Below, piece after piece: positions 35,711-48,791 of a stretch of 64,000 nt of DNA. The notes beneath the pieces were generated by a model. It was not told the DNA's origin. It ran no database searches and worked only from the letters and a program-made list of their open reading frames with translations. The stretch's first letter is position 1. Every line of letters begins with the position of its first letter. The stretch comes from Larus michahellis (Eukaryota > Chordata > Aves > Charadriiformes > Laridae). Location of the stretch: assembly GCF_964199755.1 (NCBI RefSeq), contig NC_133899.1, forward strand, positions 28,995,446 through 29,059,445. The letters are read 5' to 3'. The position numbers and the translations under genes were made by a program.

Positions 35711-38227
35711 GGAGGCAGCGTGGGCACACAGAGCACCAGCCGCCGGCGCAGGGCAGCCGCCCTCCCGGCTTCGTCATCTGCCCTTGCTCTGACCTTCCAC
35801 AGGTCTGTCGCCTCCCTGGGTCTCAGTTTCCCCTCCTGTAAAACAGGGCCGATACATGCTCCAGCTATTAGCTTAAAAGCTTTTCCACCTTAAGTCAGAA
35901 AAAGATGAGGTTTTTTGCCCTTTCCTCCATCCTGAGAAGCAGGTGTGAGGATCTTTTATACCTTTTCTACCACAGCTAAAAGCCATCAGAGCCTGAGCAG
36001 GTACAGCACCCTACCACAGCAACCCTGATCCCTGCAGAACTAGCTGTGGATGAGAAGCTGAGGCAGAGGTGGGAAGGAGCTACTCTGCCCACGGAGGCTT
36101 TTTCCAAAAGCACTGGACAAGTAAAAACAGGAAATGGTAATTGAACTAAATCTGCCTCTTCAACATCATTATTAGGATTGGGATTATATGCTTCGGAGAA
36201 AGTTCAACCTCTGTTAAAATTTAAGGAGTTGCGAGAAAATGTTAGAAACCATGGGGAAATAAGAAATGTTCCTGTGCTTGGTGACAGCTTCAGCTGGAAG
36301 GAAAGACAGGGTGGCACGGGATGGGGTTTCATCCTGGTGCCCTCTTTCCAGACAGCATCAGGCTGCTGTTGGGGGAAGCGCTGCTAATCTCTGGGGAGCC
36401 TAGTAATTTGCTCCCTTCTGCCTGAAGATTAAAGCAAATTTTCCTCCATTTCCATATTTAAAATTGTGTCCATGTCCAGTTGGGAAAGATGACAGTGTCT
36501 CAGATTACTTTGTATGGTTGAGCTGAACCAAACCTCCTGCACATACGGCCTCTGCCCTCTCTGCCCTCCGCCACCTCTCCTCTCCCCACACGGCACCTGG
36601 TATCCTTAGAAAACCTGACAGCTTTGACCCCAGCAGGAACATCAAAATCCACCCTTGAAGACAGATTGCCGCAGCCAGGTTGGCCAAGCATTGTGCTAGC
36701 CGTACCTTTACTGCTTCTGCGGCTGTTAGTGACATCCGTGTGCATCGGGCAGGTTAAAGCACCTGCCTCTGAAGGCAGCGTACGCAGAGACCCAGCACCC
36801 AGCAGCATCACCCCATAGGGAGCTCTTCCTTGGATGCACAATTACCGACAGCGAAGCGTACCAGGTAGGCAGACAAGGAGATTTCCACTTGTGCCCGCAC
36901 AGCATCCATGAGCTGCTCTCCAGAGAGAAGCAGGAGTAAGGGAGAAACACAGAGGTAAGGAGTTATCTCAGGGCATGTGCTGTTTTCTTTACAGGCCTGC
37001 AGAGCCCAAAGCACTTCAATAAAAGTTAAACAATTGTTAAATAGTACTTTATCTTCGGGCTGGATAACAGTGCGAGCAGCGGCTGGCTGCCTAGTGACAG
37101 GCGGCTCGATAAAACCATCTACCCGGGAGGGAGGGAGTCCAGACCCCTTGGCCCAATGTGGCCTGTACCGCACACCCTGCCTCGTTCCAGCTGCTGATGT
37201 TTCCAAACCTGTGTGCTCCAAACGAAGCTCCGACATCTGGCTGAGCAGACCTGGTTTGAAAGACGCAGAGCACAAATGTCTCCTAACCACATCATGGCTC
37301 TTGGCTCCTGGTGTTGCAGCTGGGATGCATGAGCTTTAGGGAGCCAGGCCTGGAAATGTCACATTTAAACCCATCGGCTGAGCGAGCGCGCACTCCTCAC
37401 CACAGGCCTCTGTGGAGGATTTGCCAGCACGTGCCCCAGGGTTATGGGGACCAAGAGCGGGGTCGTACCTGCCCCTCTGGGGGGCTGGGGGACAGCGGGA
37501 AAGTGGAGCCAAACTGGGGCTGGCAGCAGGGCAGGGACAACGCTGGCTCAACGTGACCCGGGAAATGAAATGAGGAGAAAGAAGAGGGGCTGGCTTTCTC
37601 TTTGGGTTTGTTTTTATACACTGAATTTCCTCCTCGGGTAATCTAAGAGTAACCCCCCCTCTCCAGGCTGCCCCCAACGTGGAGGTAGGCTGGGGAGAAG
37701 CAGGCTGCCCGTCTGACTCTGCCGGAGGAAGAGACGCTTACAGTAGAGGTGACCTTTCTAAATCCCTGCTTTGGACAGACATTTCCAATAAGTGCTGAAG
37801 AAAAGCCTGCCAGTTCCAGCTTTCTCAGCCTGCTCTCCATTTTCCTTCCATCCTCTCCAGGCTGAATTTAATCCGAGAAGGTTCCTTTGAGCTTTTGTGT
37901 GTTGCTGGGGGAGATGTGGGCGCACAAGGGATCGCGTTACAACTTTCATTTCCTGAAATGTTTGAGGGAACATCCAGGGTTTTATCCACACATCAGGCAA
38001 AGTTGAGGGCTCAGATTTCAGGTCTTGTCACTCAGCTGTCACCAAACAAATGAGCCTCTCGGAGCTGGAGACGGAGAGAGCTACCTGCTATTCATGACCC
38101 CGAAAGCAGGTGATCACTCATGGGAAAAGCAGGTAGAATTAATCATTCCGCTGTTCTCCATTTCCTCCCCTTTTTTTGGCTGACCTGGACACAGTGTGAA
38201 ATCTGTCCTGGGGGGTGAACGGCAGCC
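35711..38227. other. intergenic, no gene recognised
   Basis: No exon or transposon was recognised. A short AT-rich patch at about 37000-37060 (AAAAGTTAAACAATTG) may be regulatory. GC content rises toward 38.4 kb. Confidence 0.5.
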
Positions 38228-38248
38228 GGGGGGGGGGGGGCGGGGGGG
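38228..38248. repeat. poly(G) tract
   Basis: Twelve or more consecutive G, one C, then a second G run. It can form G-quadruplex on the + strand and is prone to sequencing error. Confidence 0.9.
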
Positions 38249-38439
38249 CAGGCGAATTAACTCCTTCCTGCCGGTGGAAATACAAAGCCGAGCGAGGTGA
38301 GACACAGCCCCGGGCTGCCTCCCCAGGCTGACTTTGCTGTGAAAAGCTTGCTGCGAGGTCAAGCCTAATTGAGGAGAGCTCAGCAACCTGCGCCTGGCTC
38401 AGCTCCAGGGCCTCCCTGGTCCAACCTGCCCGCCAGCCC

Positions 38440-40020
38440 CTTCCCCGGCCGGGAGGTTATTTCTAGGGGTGGGTCCCCCAGCATTCTCCATCCCTCCTTG
38501 CCACCATCCGCCTGTCGGCAACCTCGTCCCTCTCCCTGTTAGGGCAACGGAGGGTCGGGACGTGGGCAGGGCTCTGCGGCTTGTGGGGAGGGGGGGGGGG
38601 CGCGATGAGGAGCAACCTGCGCGGCCCTACGCAGTCCCAATGCGCAGCCGTCGGGCCCAACAGCAGCCCCCGCCCGCAAGTCTGCTCTGGGGAGGGGAGG
38701 GGGTTGAGCGAGGAGGGGACCGCCTGGCAGCTCCCCTTTCCCCCCCCCTAAAGTCAGCCCTGCTGCTGCCTGCGTGCAGGAAGCGCCTCTGCGCTGTTTG
38801 CTTTGAAAATAACCCCTGTTTTGCGAGTCCCTGGTTGGCTTTCTTCCCGCGCAGGGCTGGAGCCCCGGGCAATATTTATCCTTCCGAGCCCGTGGCTTGG
38901 AAAAAAATAAAAGCGGAGCTGGAGCTTATCCATCCTCGGGGCGCAGAGCCCGCGGCTGCTCACCCTAAAAATCTCCCTCATTTCCCTGGGGGTTCCCTCC
39001 TTTCTGCCCGAGGGGCTGGAGGGGGCTGCGCTGCGCCGTGGCGGGTTGTGGCGGGGCTGGCTGAGTCGCCCGGGAACGGCGATGAGGGTCCCCGAGGGGG
39101 GCAGAGGGCGAAGCTGGGCCGGGGGACACGGACTGTCCCGTCCCGTCCTCCAGGGTCCCCGCGGGGCCCGGCTCGAGGCCCCCTCCCGGGTCGGGCTGCC
39201 GGGGTCGCTGCTCCGCGCTCCCGCCCCACGTCGGGTTTCGTCCCGGCTCCCCCCGTGGTCGTGGACGCGCGCAGGCAGATGCGCGCCCGCGCGCGGGATT
39301 TGCGCCCTCAGCCCTGCTCCCACGGAGCAGCGTCGGGTCCTGCCCGGGGGGCGGGGTGGACACTGCCCCGGCCATGCTCCCCCCAAAAGGATCGTGGGCG
39401 CAGGAAGCCCGGCGGGATCCGGGCTGGGCGCCCCGAGGGGGCGGTCGGTGCCAGGCCGGAGGGAAACGGTCTCAGCAGCCCGGGCACCGGGCCCCCGGCT
39501 CCCCCGCAGCCGGAGCCGAGGAGGGCGACGGGGGGGACGACGGATTCGCCGCCCCTCCCCGGCGCGAGTCGGGGATCCGCGGGGGGCTCTGGAGCGGCGG
39601 GCCCGTTTGGGGAGCGAACGGGAGGGACACGGAGCGCTCCGGCCGGGCAAGACCCTCCTGCAGAGGGTGACATTTCTCCATGGCCCAAGACCCCGAGAAC
39701 AAACACGGCAGCGATTTAAATAAACACGCACTTAATGATGCAAAATGCTAACAGGGGAGACCGGCACCAGCGGCCCGGCCGCAGCGAGGCTCCGACGGGG
39801 CGGGCGGCGGGGGCGACCCGCTCCCTCCCGGCCGGGCGCCCCGATCCCACCGGGCGATCCCACGCAAGCCGCTCCGGTGGGTCCCCTCTCTTCCCTCGGT
39901 TAGGAAGCAAACGGCCTGCCCCCCGCAGCCCCGAAGCGACTCCGATGCAGCCCGCCGAAGGAAGGGGGGTAAGAGCGAGCAGAGGGGCATGGGCTCGCCC
40001 CTGCAAAGAAAAGCGCAGCC
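38440..40020. other. large CpG-rich block 3' of SIX1
   Basis: About 1.6 kb of extreme GC content with frequent CpG, beginning about 1 kb beyond the likely SIX1 transcript end. Long open frames on both strands, such as 416 codons at 38469-39719, are expected from stop-poor GC-rich sequence and show no domain. A TATA-like AAAATAAAAG lies near 38902-38911 and an AATAAA at about 39719-39724, so an unannotated + strand transcript is conceivable. It is otherwise a CpG island without a known gene, as often seen across Polycomb-regulated homeobox loci. Confidence 0.55.
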
Positions 40021-40024
40021 TGGG

Positions 40025-41048
40025 TGTTCTGCCATCAGCGTTGTTTAATTTAGACTGTTTAGGTACAATAGAAAATAAACCTGAAAGCACATGCGATTTT
40101 CGGTAACAAATACTCGAGACAGACAGCGTCGTCCGCGGGCTCTCCGCAAGCCGAAGGAGGAAGGCGGTGAGCAGGGACAGGCGGGAGAAGGCAACGTGGA
40201 GCTGGCGGGGCAGCCCGAGAAATACTCGTTCAGGAGGAAACGGCCATCAACTTTTATTATTATTATCCTAATTTTTAGCCACATCGATGCATTTCACACG
40301 GAGGAAAAGAAATCCGGGGAGGGCGGGGGGGGGGCACAGGCCCCTGGGGGCTCGCTCGCTAACCACCTCACACAGCCGCAATAAGACATAGGCGCTTGTT
40401 AAAACTCTAATACTGCAGCTTCACCCCCCCTTTTTTTTTTTTTTTTTTAAATTAAACTACATCGAAATCTTTCTGGTAAGGCTAAATATGAAAAATGTAA
40501 ACGTAACTTCCCCTCCCTCCTCCAGCTACAACACAGGGTTCGCAAGTACAGCGGTTCGCTCCCTCCGCCTCCCCGTCCCAGCTCCTCGCCGGTCCCGCGG
40601 GGACCCAGCCGGGCAGCAGCAGAGATGCACAGGTCGCCCCTGCCCCACCGCCCTGCGGAGCTGGGATTTATTTGTGCGGAATCGGATCCAGCTAGGTTTG
40701 GGGTTTTTGGTAGGTTTTTAGTTTTGTTTTGTTTTTTTTTTTTCTTTTTTGTAATTCCTGCTGGGACCAGCTCGTTTGAACTTGAAGGGCTACGGGTTTC
40801 TGCCGCTTGCTGCTTTTGGCTACGTGAAGGAAAAAAAAAATAAAAATAAAAAGTCATGGTGATAGTGGGAGACACTGGGAGGGAACTGGACCAGGAGCCG
40901 ATATGGGGTTGTGTGAAAGAGCTGAGAGTCCCGTCAAGAATCAGCGGGTGAGCTGTAAAACCGGGTGCTGTCCTCTATGTACAACCCAGAGCTTCTGTCC
41001 CCGAGCAGAACCTCCTCTCCCGTTCCTCCGGCCGCCCGCCGCGGGCCT
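40025..41048 (-). other. SIX1: SIX1 3' UTR (approximate end)
   Basis: On the minus strand this follows the SIX1 stop codon at 41049-41051. It contains several A/T homopolymers, notably T runs on + at 40431-40448 and around 40733-40748. The end is placed after the ATTAAA hexamer at 40049-40044. Alternative AATAAA hexamers on the minus strand lie at 40258-40253 and 40672-40667. The boundary is an estimate. Confidence 0.5.
40044..40049 (-). terminator. candidate SIX1 poly(A) signal ATTAAA (minus strand)
   Basis: ATTAAA on the minus strand lies about 1.0 kb after the SIX1 stop in an AT-rich, conserved-looking stretch (CCTAAACAGTCTAAATTAAA on the minus strand). Two canonical AATAAA hexamers lie closer to the stop, at 40253-40258 and 40667-40672, so shorter isoforms are possible. 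Confidence 0.4.
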
Positions 41049-43120
<2,072 letters not shown>

Positions 43121-43649
43121 GGCTCGGCCCCCGCCGCGGCGGGCCCGGCCCGGCCCGGCCCAGCCCGGCCCGGCGGGCAGAGCCTCGGCACGGGCGGGCG
43201 GGGCCTGGCGGCGGGGATCCGGCCCCGGCCGCCGCGGCTGCGCTTCCCGCCGCCGCCTCTGCGCGGGTGCGGCTCCGGCCCCGGCGGCGGTGGGGGGAGT
43301 CCCGCCGCCCCGCACCCCCCGGGCGCATCCCTGGGGCAGCCGCTCCCGGCGGACTTGGTCTTTCTTTCTTCCACGCTTCTGGCTTTTTTTGCTCCCCAAA
43401 CTACTGCCTCCCTCCCCCGCCAGCCGTCCCCTGCCAAGCAAGCCCGTATTTAATTACCTTAATGCTGGGGATGAATAAATAATGCTGTAGTGAATAGATA
43501 AATAATTCGCGGGGGCCGTGCGCCCCCTCCTCCACCCCCCATGCGGCCCTTCTGCTCCCCGCTCTGCTCCCCTTGGCCTCGGGGGGGTCCCCGGCTGGTC
43601 GGGGCGGCCCCGCGGAAGCCGTGCGGGCGGCGGGCAGCTAAACTGCACC

Positions 43650-43990
43650 GACCGGCGGCGCGTTAATTAGCCTAATCCTCATTTGCACACCTCGCTCAAA
43701 AGCAATTATTTAAAAAATTAGAAAACAATTAGGCTCCCTAAGCAAAGATAATCTATTGTCAGTAGCCGGGACGGGCTGGGAGATGAGGACAATGCGGTGA
43801 GATAAGGGCAGGGGAGCGGTGGGAAGAGGGTATCTTTATGACTGTATTTATCTTTGATTAGATAAGTAGAAACCAGTATTTGAAGCACACTCTAGAATGC
43901 TTTTGATTCAAGAACGAGTTTTCTCCGCGGGTGCTAATAACCAACGCGGGGCTCTTTAAAACCTGTTTGTCTTCACTAAAGACTTTCGGA
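43650..43990. promoter_or_regulatory. candidate SIX1 proximal enhancer with GATA cluster
   Basis: The sequence changes abruptly from CpG island to AT-rich at about 43650. It contains GTTAATTAGCCTAATCCTC, AGCAATTATTTAAAAAATTAG and AACAATTAGGC. Four AGATAA (GATA) words follow at 43746-43751, 43800-43805, 43848-43853 (reverse) and 43860-43865, with a TCF/LEF-like CTTTGAT between the last two. It lies about 0.8-1.15 kb upstream of the SIX1 start. It is probably regulatory, but occupancy and conservation are unknown. Confidence 0.45.
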
Positions 43991-46079
43991 TTTATTTGAC
44001 TTTAAATGCTCAAAGTTAAGAGCAGCCCGTTTGTGGCCGAGGCGAAGGGCTCCGAGCCGGGGTCGGTGGCGCTCCCGCTGCCCGCTCCCTGCCCGCAGCC
44101 CGCGATACGATATGGGAAAGGTCGGTCCCAATATTTTCCTAAATCCAGATTGTTGTTTTCCCCACGTACTTCGCGTCTCGGGGCTGTTTAAAATAAGCCC
44201 CTGCCACCCAGTCTGTACAGTGACTTTACTATGTACGCTGGAGTCAGGGCGCTTCTATATCCCACGACCATGTGTCTGGTAATTTTCCCTTGCCATTTTA
44301 TTTTAGTACTTATGATGTTGCAGATGAGGTCTTAAAGAGCTGCAATGTCCTCCCAGAAGGAATGTCTGCTTGGAACAGATCCTTATTGACAAGGCAGCTG
44401 TGTGGGGACCGGAACGGAGCCTTAAACCCGGCTCTAAAATCAACTAATACCCTAAAGTCTGGAGCAAGTGCGCAGAATTATAACGCATGAGCTCGCAGCC
44501 GCCCGCGGCCACGTCCTGGAGGAGCAGTGCCCTGCCCAGCCTGGGAGATGGTCTCCCACATCCCTCCTTTTTATTGTTATTATTTTATTTTTTTTCCCTT
44601 TCCAATAAGGTGCTCAGTTCGGGAAAAGCACGGACCCGAGGGCTTATACTTTCAGGATGAGAGAAATACAAAGTGGGGATGAGGAAGGTCCTTGCCATTT
44701 TAACGAGAGCGGTTTATTCTTGCCCTCACATTTCTCCTCTTTTTTTTTTTCCTTTTCCTTTAAAAGGCCGACCAAAACAAACACCTCTCTTGCTGGGAAT
44801 AGGCAAATTGTCCCAATGCGGCCGGCGGCGGAGCTGACAGGGACAGGAGAGGGCTGAGCCGAGGCTTCCCCGCGATTTCCAAGAGGGACTTTATTCTTCC
44901 GTGTCACCAAAATTCATACAAGGAGGGGACAGACTCGCCGGGATCTACCTGGGAGTTACACACTGCGGACGAGAACCGGCCAGCATCAATGTTTATTGCC
45001 CGGGGTTGGTTTTCCTAAAAATTGGAAACTTCTCACTTTAAACCACGGAAAGAGGTAAATGAATTCCCAAACAACCCCATCCCATTTATCCCTTGAAAAT
45101 CACCCAGAAAAAAATTATTTCGAGCCGCTCAAAACAAACAAACAAACAAAAGGCAAATGCAAATAACTAAATAACAACGTAACGGCGCGGAGCTGCTGCC
45201 GGCTGCTTCTCTGTCGTTTATTTTTCGGCAGAAAAGAAGCAGCCCGGCGGGCTCACCCCGCTTCCACCCTGGGCAGAGCGCTTGGCTTCGCCCCCCCGCG
45301 GGGTTCCCTCCGCCGCCGGGGCCTGGCACCTCCGCGTCCGTGGAGTGGAGGCGGCGGGCGGCCGAGGGGTCCGGTGCACGGCCGCGGTGGCCTCCGCGCC
45401 TCGCCCCACTTGCCGGGGCGCCCATCGGCTCCGTCTGTACGGGGAATTAATTTATTCGCTTATTTATTCGATGCGGCGCTATACAGCGCGGAGCGGAGAT
45501 GAAGATGGATTCCACGCAACACTCTGCGGGTTTTCCTCGATTTCGCCAGAAAACCAAAACAAAGCAAGAAAAAAATAACCCGAACAAGACTCCCCCCCAC
45601 CCCCCCGACCTTAGAAATAAAATTCTTCCCCAACCAAAAATATTTTTTTTTTTTTTTCTTTAAGCGTGAGTGTCTGGCGGAAACAAATAGCGCAACAAAA
45701 TAAAATCAGCGTTATTTTTTTCGGAGCCCCGTCTCGCCGTGATGATAACCGGGGCTGGAGGCTGGGAGCCGGCGGGGTAGTAACACAACGCTGCCGCTTT
45801 CCGAACCTTTCGAAGGCGAAATCCAAAACCGACCCATTAAGTCAATGAGGTTTGTGTTGTAGAGGGCTCCTTTCCCATCCACTTGCTGTTCTGAAAAATA
45901 GATCGCATTTCGTTATCTCGAGTGAGGATCTGCAACGTGATACCGGATCCGCGCTGCCTTCCCTGCCGAATGCGAGGCGCAGGGGAGACAGCCAGTTTCC
46001 CCGGCTTATTCCTAAACAATAAAGGATTTGTATTTTCTTTCTCTCCCTCTCTTCCACCCTTTATTATTCTATTTTTTTA
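43991..46079. other. SIX1 upstream flank, no gene recognised
   Basis: Mixed sequence with homopolymer tracts (T and A runs near 44580-44600, 44740 and 45646-45658) and a GC-rich patch at 45180-45430. There is no supported coding or RNA gene. Confidence 0.5.
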
Positions 46080-46230
46080 ATGAGGAAGGACAAGCCCCTC
46101 TCCATATGCATCCCTCTTGTCTTGCAGGAGCCTTTGGCCCGACGCGCCTGCAAACCGGTGTAACCTTTAATTACTTGTTAGTAAATGGCCCTCCAGACAC
46201 CTGTAAAAACAAAACCTGTGTCCGCGGGGC
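46080..46230. promoter_or_regulatory. candidate non-coding element
   Basis: This contains CCATATGCATCC, GGTGTAACCTTTAATTACTTG and TTAGTAAATGGC between GC-rich flanks. A homeodomain-like TTAATTAC core and an E-box-like CATATG are present. Evidence is composition and motifs only. Confidence 0.22.
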
Positions 46231-46337
46231 GGGGACCGTGGCCCTGCCCGGGTCTCCCGCTCCGCGCCCCAGGGGTGCCCGGCGACGAGGGACCCCCGCC
46301 CCGAGCGGGGTCAGGCCGGGCCGGGGCTGTCGCAAGA

Positions 46338-46387
46338 GGGACGGGACGGGACGGGACGGGACGGGACGGGACGGGACGGGACGGGAC
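46338..46387. repeat. (GGGAC)n pentanucleotide tandem array
   Basis: Nine uninterrupted ACGGG units follow an initial GGG, giving ten G3 runs separated only by AC. The + strand should form G-quadruplexes readily and the - strand i-motifs. It lies about 3.5 kb upstream of the SIX1 start. Confidence 0.97.
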
Positions 46388-46615
46388 GAGGGGCAGGATA
46401 AGGATAAGGCCTTCCTGGCGTGGCCCCGGCGGGGGCGATCCCCAGGGCACAAAGGGCTCTTTCTTCGCACACTTACCGGGACATTTTTCAAAGGATTAGA
46501 GGTGATCACGCGTTGGCTTTTTCTCTCCAAGGGCCGATGCGTCTTTCTGTCCCTGTCCCCCGCCACACCCTTGTTTTCTCCTGCTTTTGCTGTAGGGAAC
46601 CCCCCTTCCTCGTGT

Positions 46616-46633
46616 CCCCCCCCCCCCCCCCCC
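46616..46633. repeat. poly(C) tract
   Basis: An 18-base C run in the region upstream of SIX1. The length may be a sequencing estimate. Confidence 0.9.
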
Positions 46634-46679
46634 GCCCCTTTCCTGCTTGCTAATGTACCTCCTGGATGCTGATTCTTTT

Positions 46680-46850
46680 AAGCTACGAAGAATTTCCTTT
46701 TGGGAGGTGAAACCCTCCAGCTCCTCCTGTTCAGAGGAAAGTGCTAGTGATGGTAATACGGGGTGACACTAAATAAACAGTTAAAGCAGGGCTGGAAAGA
46801 TGGAGTTAATTATCCAGTGAGCTACATTTAAACCGAGACCAGGAGGGGCT
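46680..46850. promoter_or_regulatory. candidate non-coding element
   Basis: AT-rich, repeat-free block with GATGGTAATACGGGG, AGTTAATTATCC and TAAATAAACAG, about 3.9 kb upstream of the SIX1 start. TAATTA cores suggest homeodomain binding. Function is inferred. Confidence 0.22.
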
Positions 46851-47339
46851 GATTTGTTTTGGCGCAGGGAACTGAGAAGGAGACGAGCCACCGAGGTCTC
46901 CTTGCTCCCCTTTGGAGGTTCCTTAACTTGTCCTTGCTGTCGCCGGCCCGGGGACCGGCTTCCTTTGGCCCGGGTGGGTGATCCCGGCAGCGGGCCGAGG
47001 CCCCCCCGTGCCGCCGCCTGCGCAGCCCCCGGGGCCGTGGCGCTGTGGGGTTTCGGTGCGAGCCGTGCATGGGAGCGGGCGATTACAGGGGGTCTAAAGG
47101 TGGGTTTTTTCCATGTTTGTTTGCTTTTTCTTCCCCAGAAGTGAGATAAATTCTCGTCTGTGCGGCTGGACGGTGCCTGTGCTCCTCAGGTAAGTCTGCA
47201 TACGAGCAGCAGCCCCGCGATGCGCTTTTGTTTTTTAAATTTTCCCTCCTCTTTCCTTCTTTTTCTTTCTCTCTCTCTTTTTTTTTTTTTTTAAGAAGTC
47301 TGATATTAATAATCCCCGTATGCCCCTCTTTCCGGGTCA

Positions 47340-47480
47340 TTACGGTACTGCTGGTCTCTAATCAATCCTAATGCGATGGCAATTGGAGTCTCTGATGAAT
47401 GCATCTCAGGTTTCTTGTAATGGCTCTACCACATTTTCCTGGACCTCCTTCTTTAACCTGAGATGCCAGGGGGACGTCTC
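47340..47480. promoter_or_regulatory. candidate SIX1 upstream element with MEF3/SIX site
   Basis: The block contains CTAATCAATCCTAATGCG, GGCAATTGGAG, GATGAATGCAT and a perfect MEF3 word TCAGGTTTC at 47406-47414, which is the site bound by SIX1 and SIX4 in muscle promoters (established knowledge). It is 4.6 kb upstream of the SIX1 start. Auto- or cross-regulation by SIX proteins is a plausible inference. Confidence 0.38.
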
Positions 47481-47929
47481 CGTTCTCAGCTGCTGATTAC
47501 TTCAAGATGTTTGGGCTGGTGTGGGGAGAGAGGGAGCGAGCGAGGCAGTCTGCCCCTGAATAATCTGGAACTGAATTGGATGAGCCGTTTCCTAAATCAA
47601 AGGACAACGTCGGGGTTAAACTCCTTTTCTGCACGGAAGCCTGACGGCTTGCCTTCCAGCCGCCACCGGCTACGCTGCATCTCCCCTGCGTGTTCGTGTC
47701 CGTGTGCGTGACACGACCCCCGGGTACCCACACACCTCTGGAGTGTCAATCGGTTGCGGGACCCCACCACCACCACTATCCACAGCGGCTCACGCCTTCC
47801 CAAACCCCGCAGTGCCTCCGGGAGGATCCGCTCCCCCCGCGCCCCGGGCTCTGCCCCACGCCGTGGGGTGCGAGCCCCCCGCGGGGGCACAGGGACCGCG
47901 CAGCAGCAGCGCGTTATTAGCAAGGCGAT

Positions 47930-48029
47930 TCGCATTTTCGCGGCATTGTTTTCCTTCCCATTTCTCAGCATAATGGCATTTGCCGTAACCCGAGACAATG
48001 ATAATTGCAATTTCTGCCCCCCCCTTTTC

Positions 48030-48065
<36 letters not shown>

Positions 48066-48110
48066 AATAAGATAATGCAGCTTGAATTAGGCTGCGGCCA
48101 AACGGGTCGC
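47930..48110. promoter_or_regulatory. candidate non-coding element split by poly(T)
   Basis: CATAATGGCATTTGCCG, ACAATGATAATTGCAATTTC and, beyond a poly(T) tract, GATAATGCAGCTTGAATTAG form a motif-rich segment between GC-rich flanks. A homopolymer tract of about 40 bases interrupts it. Regulatory identity is inferred. Confidence 0.25.
48025..48064. repeat. poly(T) tract with rare C
   Basis: About 40 bases of T with two C interruptions, preceded by eight C. It interrupts a candidate regulatory block. Confidence 0.95.
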
Positions 48111-48521
48111 TGGGCTGCCGCGGCATCGATCGCTGCTTGCCCACAGCACAATCTTCCCCGCACCGGCGGGAGGTTCCCCCGAGGTGCGGCTCTTCCGTGG
48201 GAGGAAAAACACGTCCCGCTTGCCCCCCTTCTGCCCCTCTGCAGCCACGCTGCGACCGGCAGCCGAATACGCTCCCGCGCAACCCAACACGCGTGGGCAG
48301 CTTCGTCTGCGCTCTTATGAAATGAAGGTGTTCCGGAGGTGTGGGGGGGTGGGAAATAAGTATTTGAAACGAATAATTTAATTTCTCCGCGCCGCGATGC
48401 GATGTAAAAATTAATCCCCAGCAGAAAAGCAGCGAGGTTTAAAGGCAGCCCCCTTCTCCCGCGGGGTTTGGCCCTGCGTGGGGAGGCAGGAGCACGGCCG
48501 CGGGTGGGATAAATGTGCTGC

Positions 48522-48540
48522 GGGGGGGGGGGAGGGGGGG
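48522..48540. repeat. poly(G) tract
   Basis: Two G runs of 11 and 7 separated by one A. It is prone to G-quadruplex formation. Confidence 0.9.
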
Positions 48541-48791
48541 TGTCCTCGCTGTACCTCAGCAGTGCCACATCTGCTATAAATGAGTCATTCGCAAAACCGA
48601 AACAAACCAAGGACGCCTTCTCCCCCCCCCCCCCGCCCCGTGCCCGCCCCCTCTGAGCCCGCGGTGGCGGCTCCCGCCCGCTCCGGGAGCCCCGCGGCGT
48701 GGGGCGAGGCCGCCGGCACCGCGCGGTCCCGCGTGGGACAAAGCGCAGCCGCGGAGGGGGCGGCGGGGGCCCCGGCTCAGCGGCACTGCAG

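Noticed and set aside
38469..39719. 416-codon + strand open frame in the GC block
   Set aside because: Opposite-strand and other-frame readings are equally long, the composition is Arg/Pro/Gly/Ala repeats, and no domain is recognisable. It is a stop-poor CpG-island artefact.
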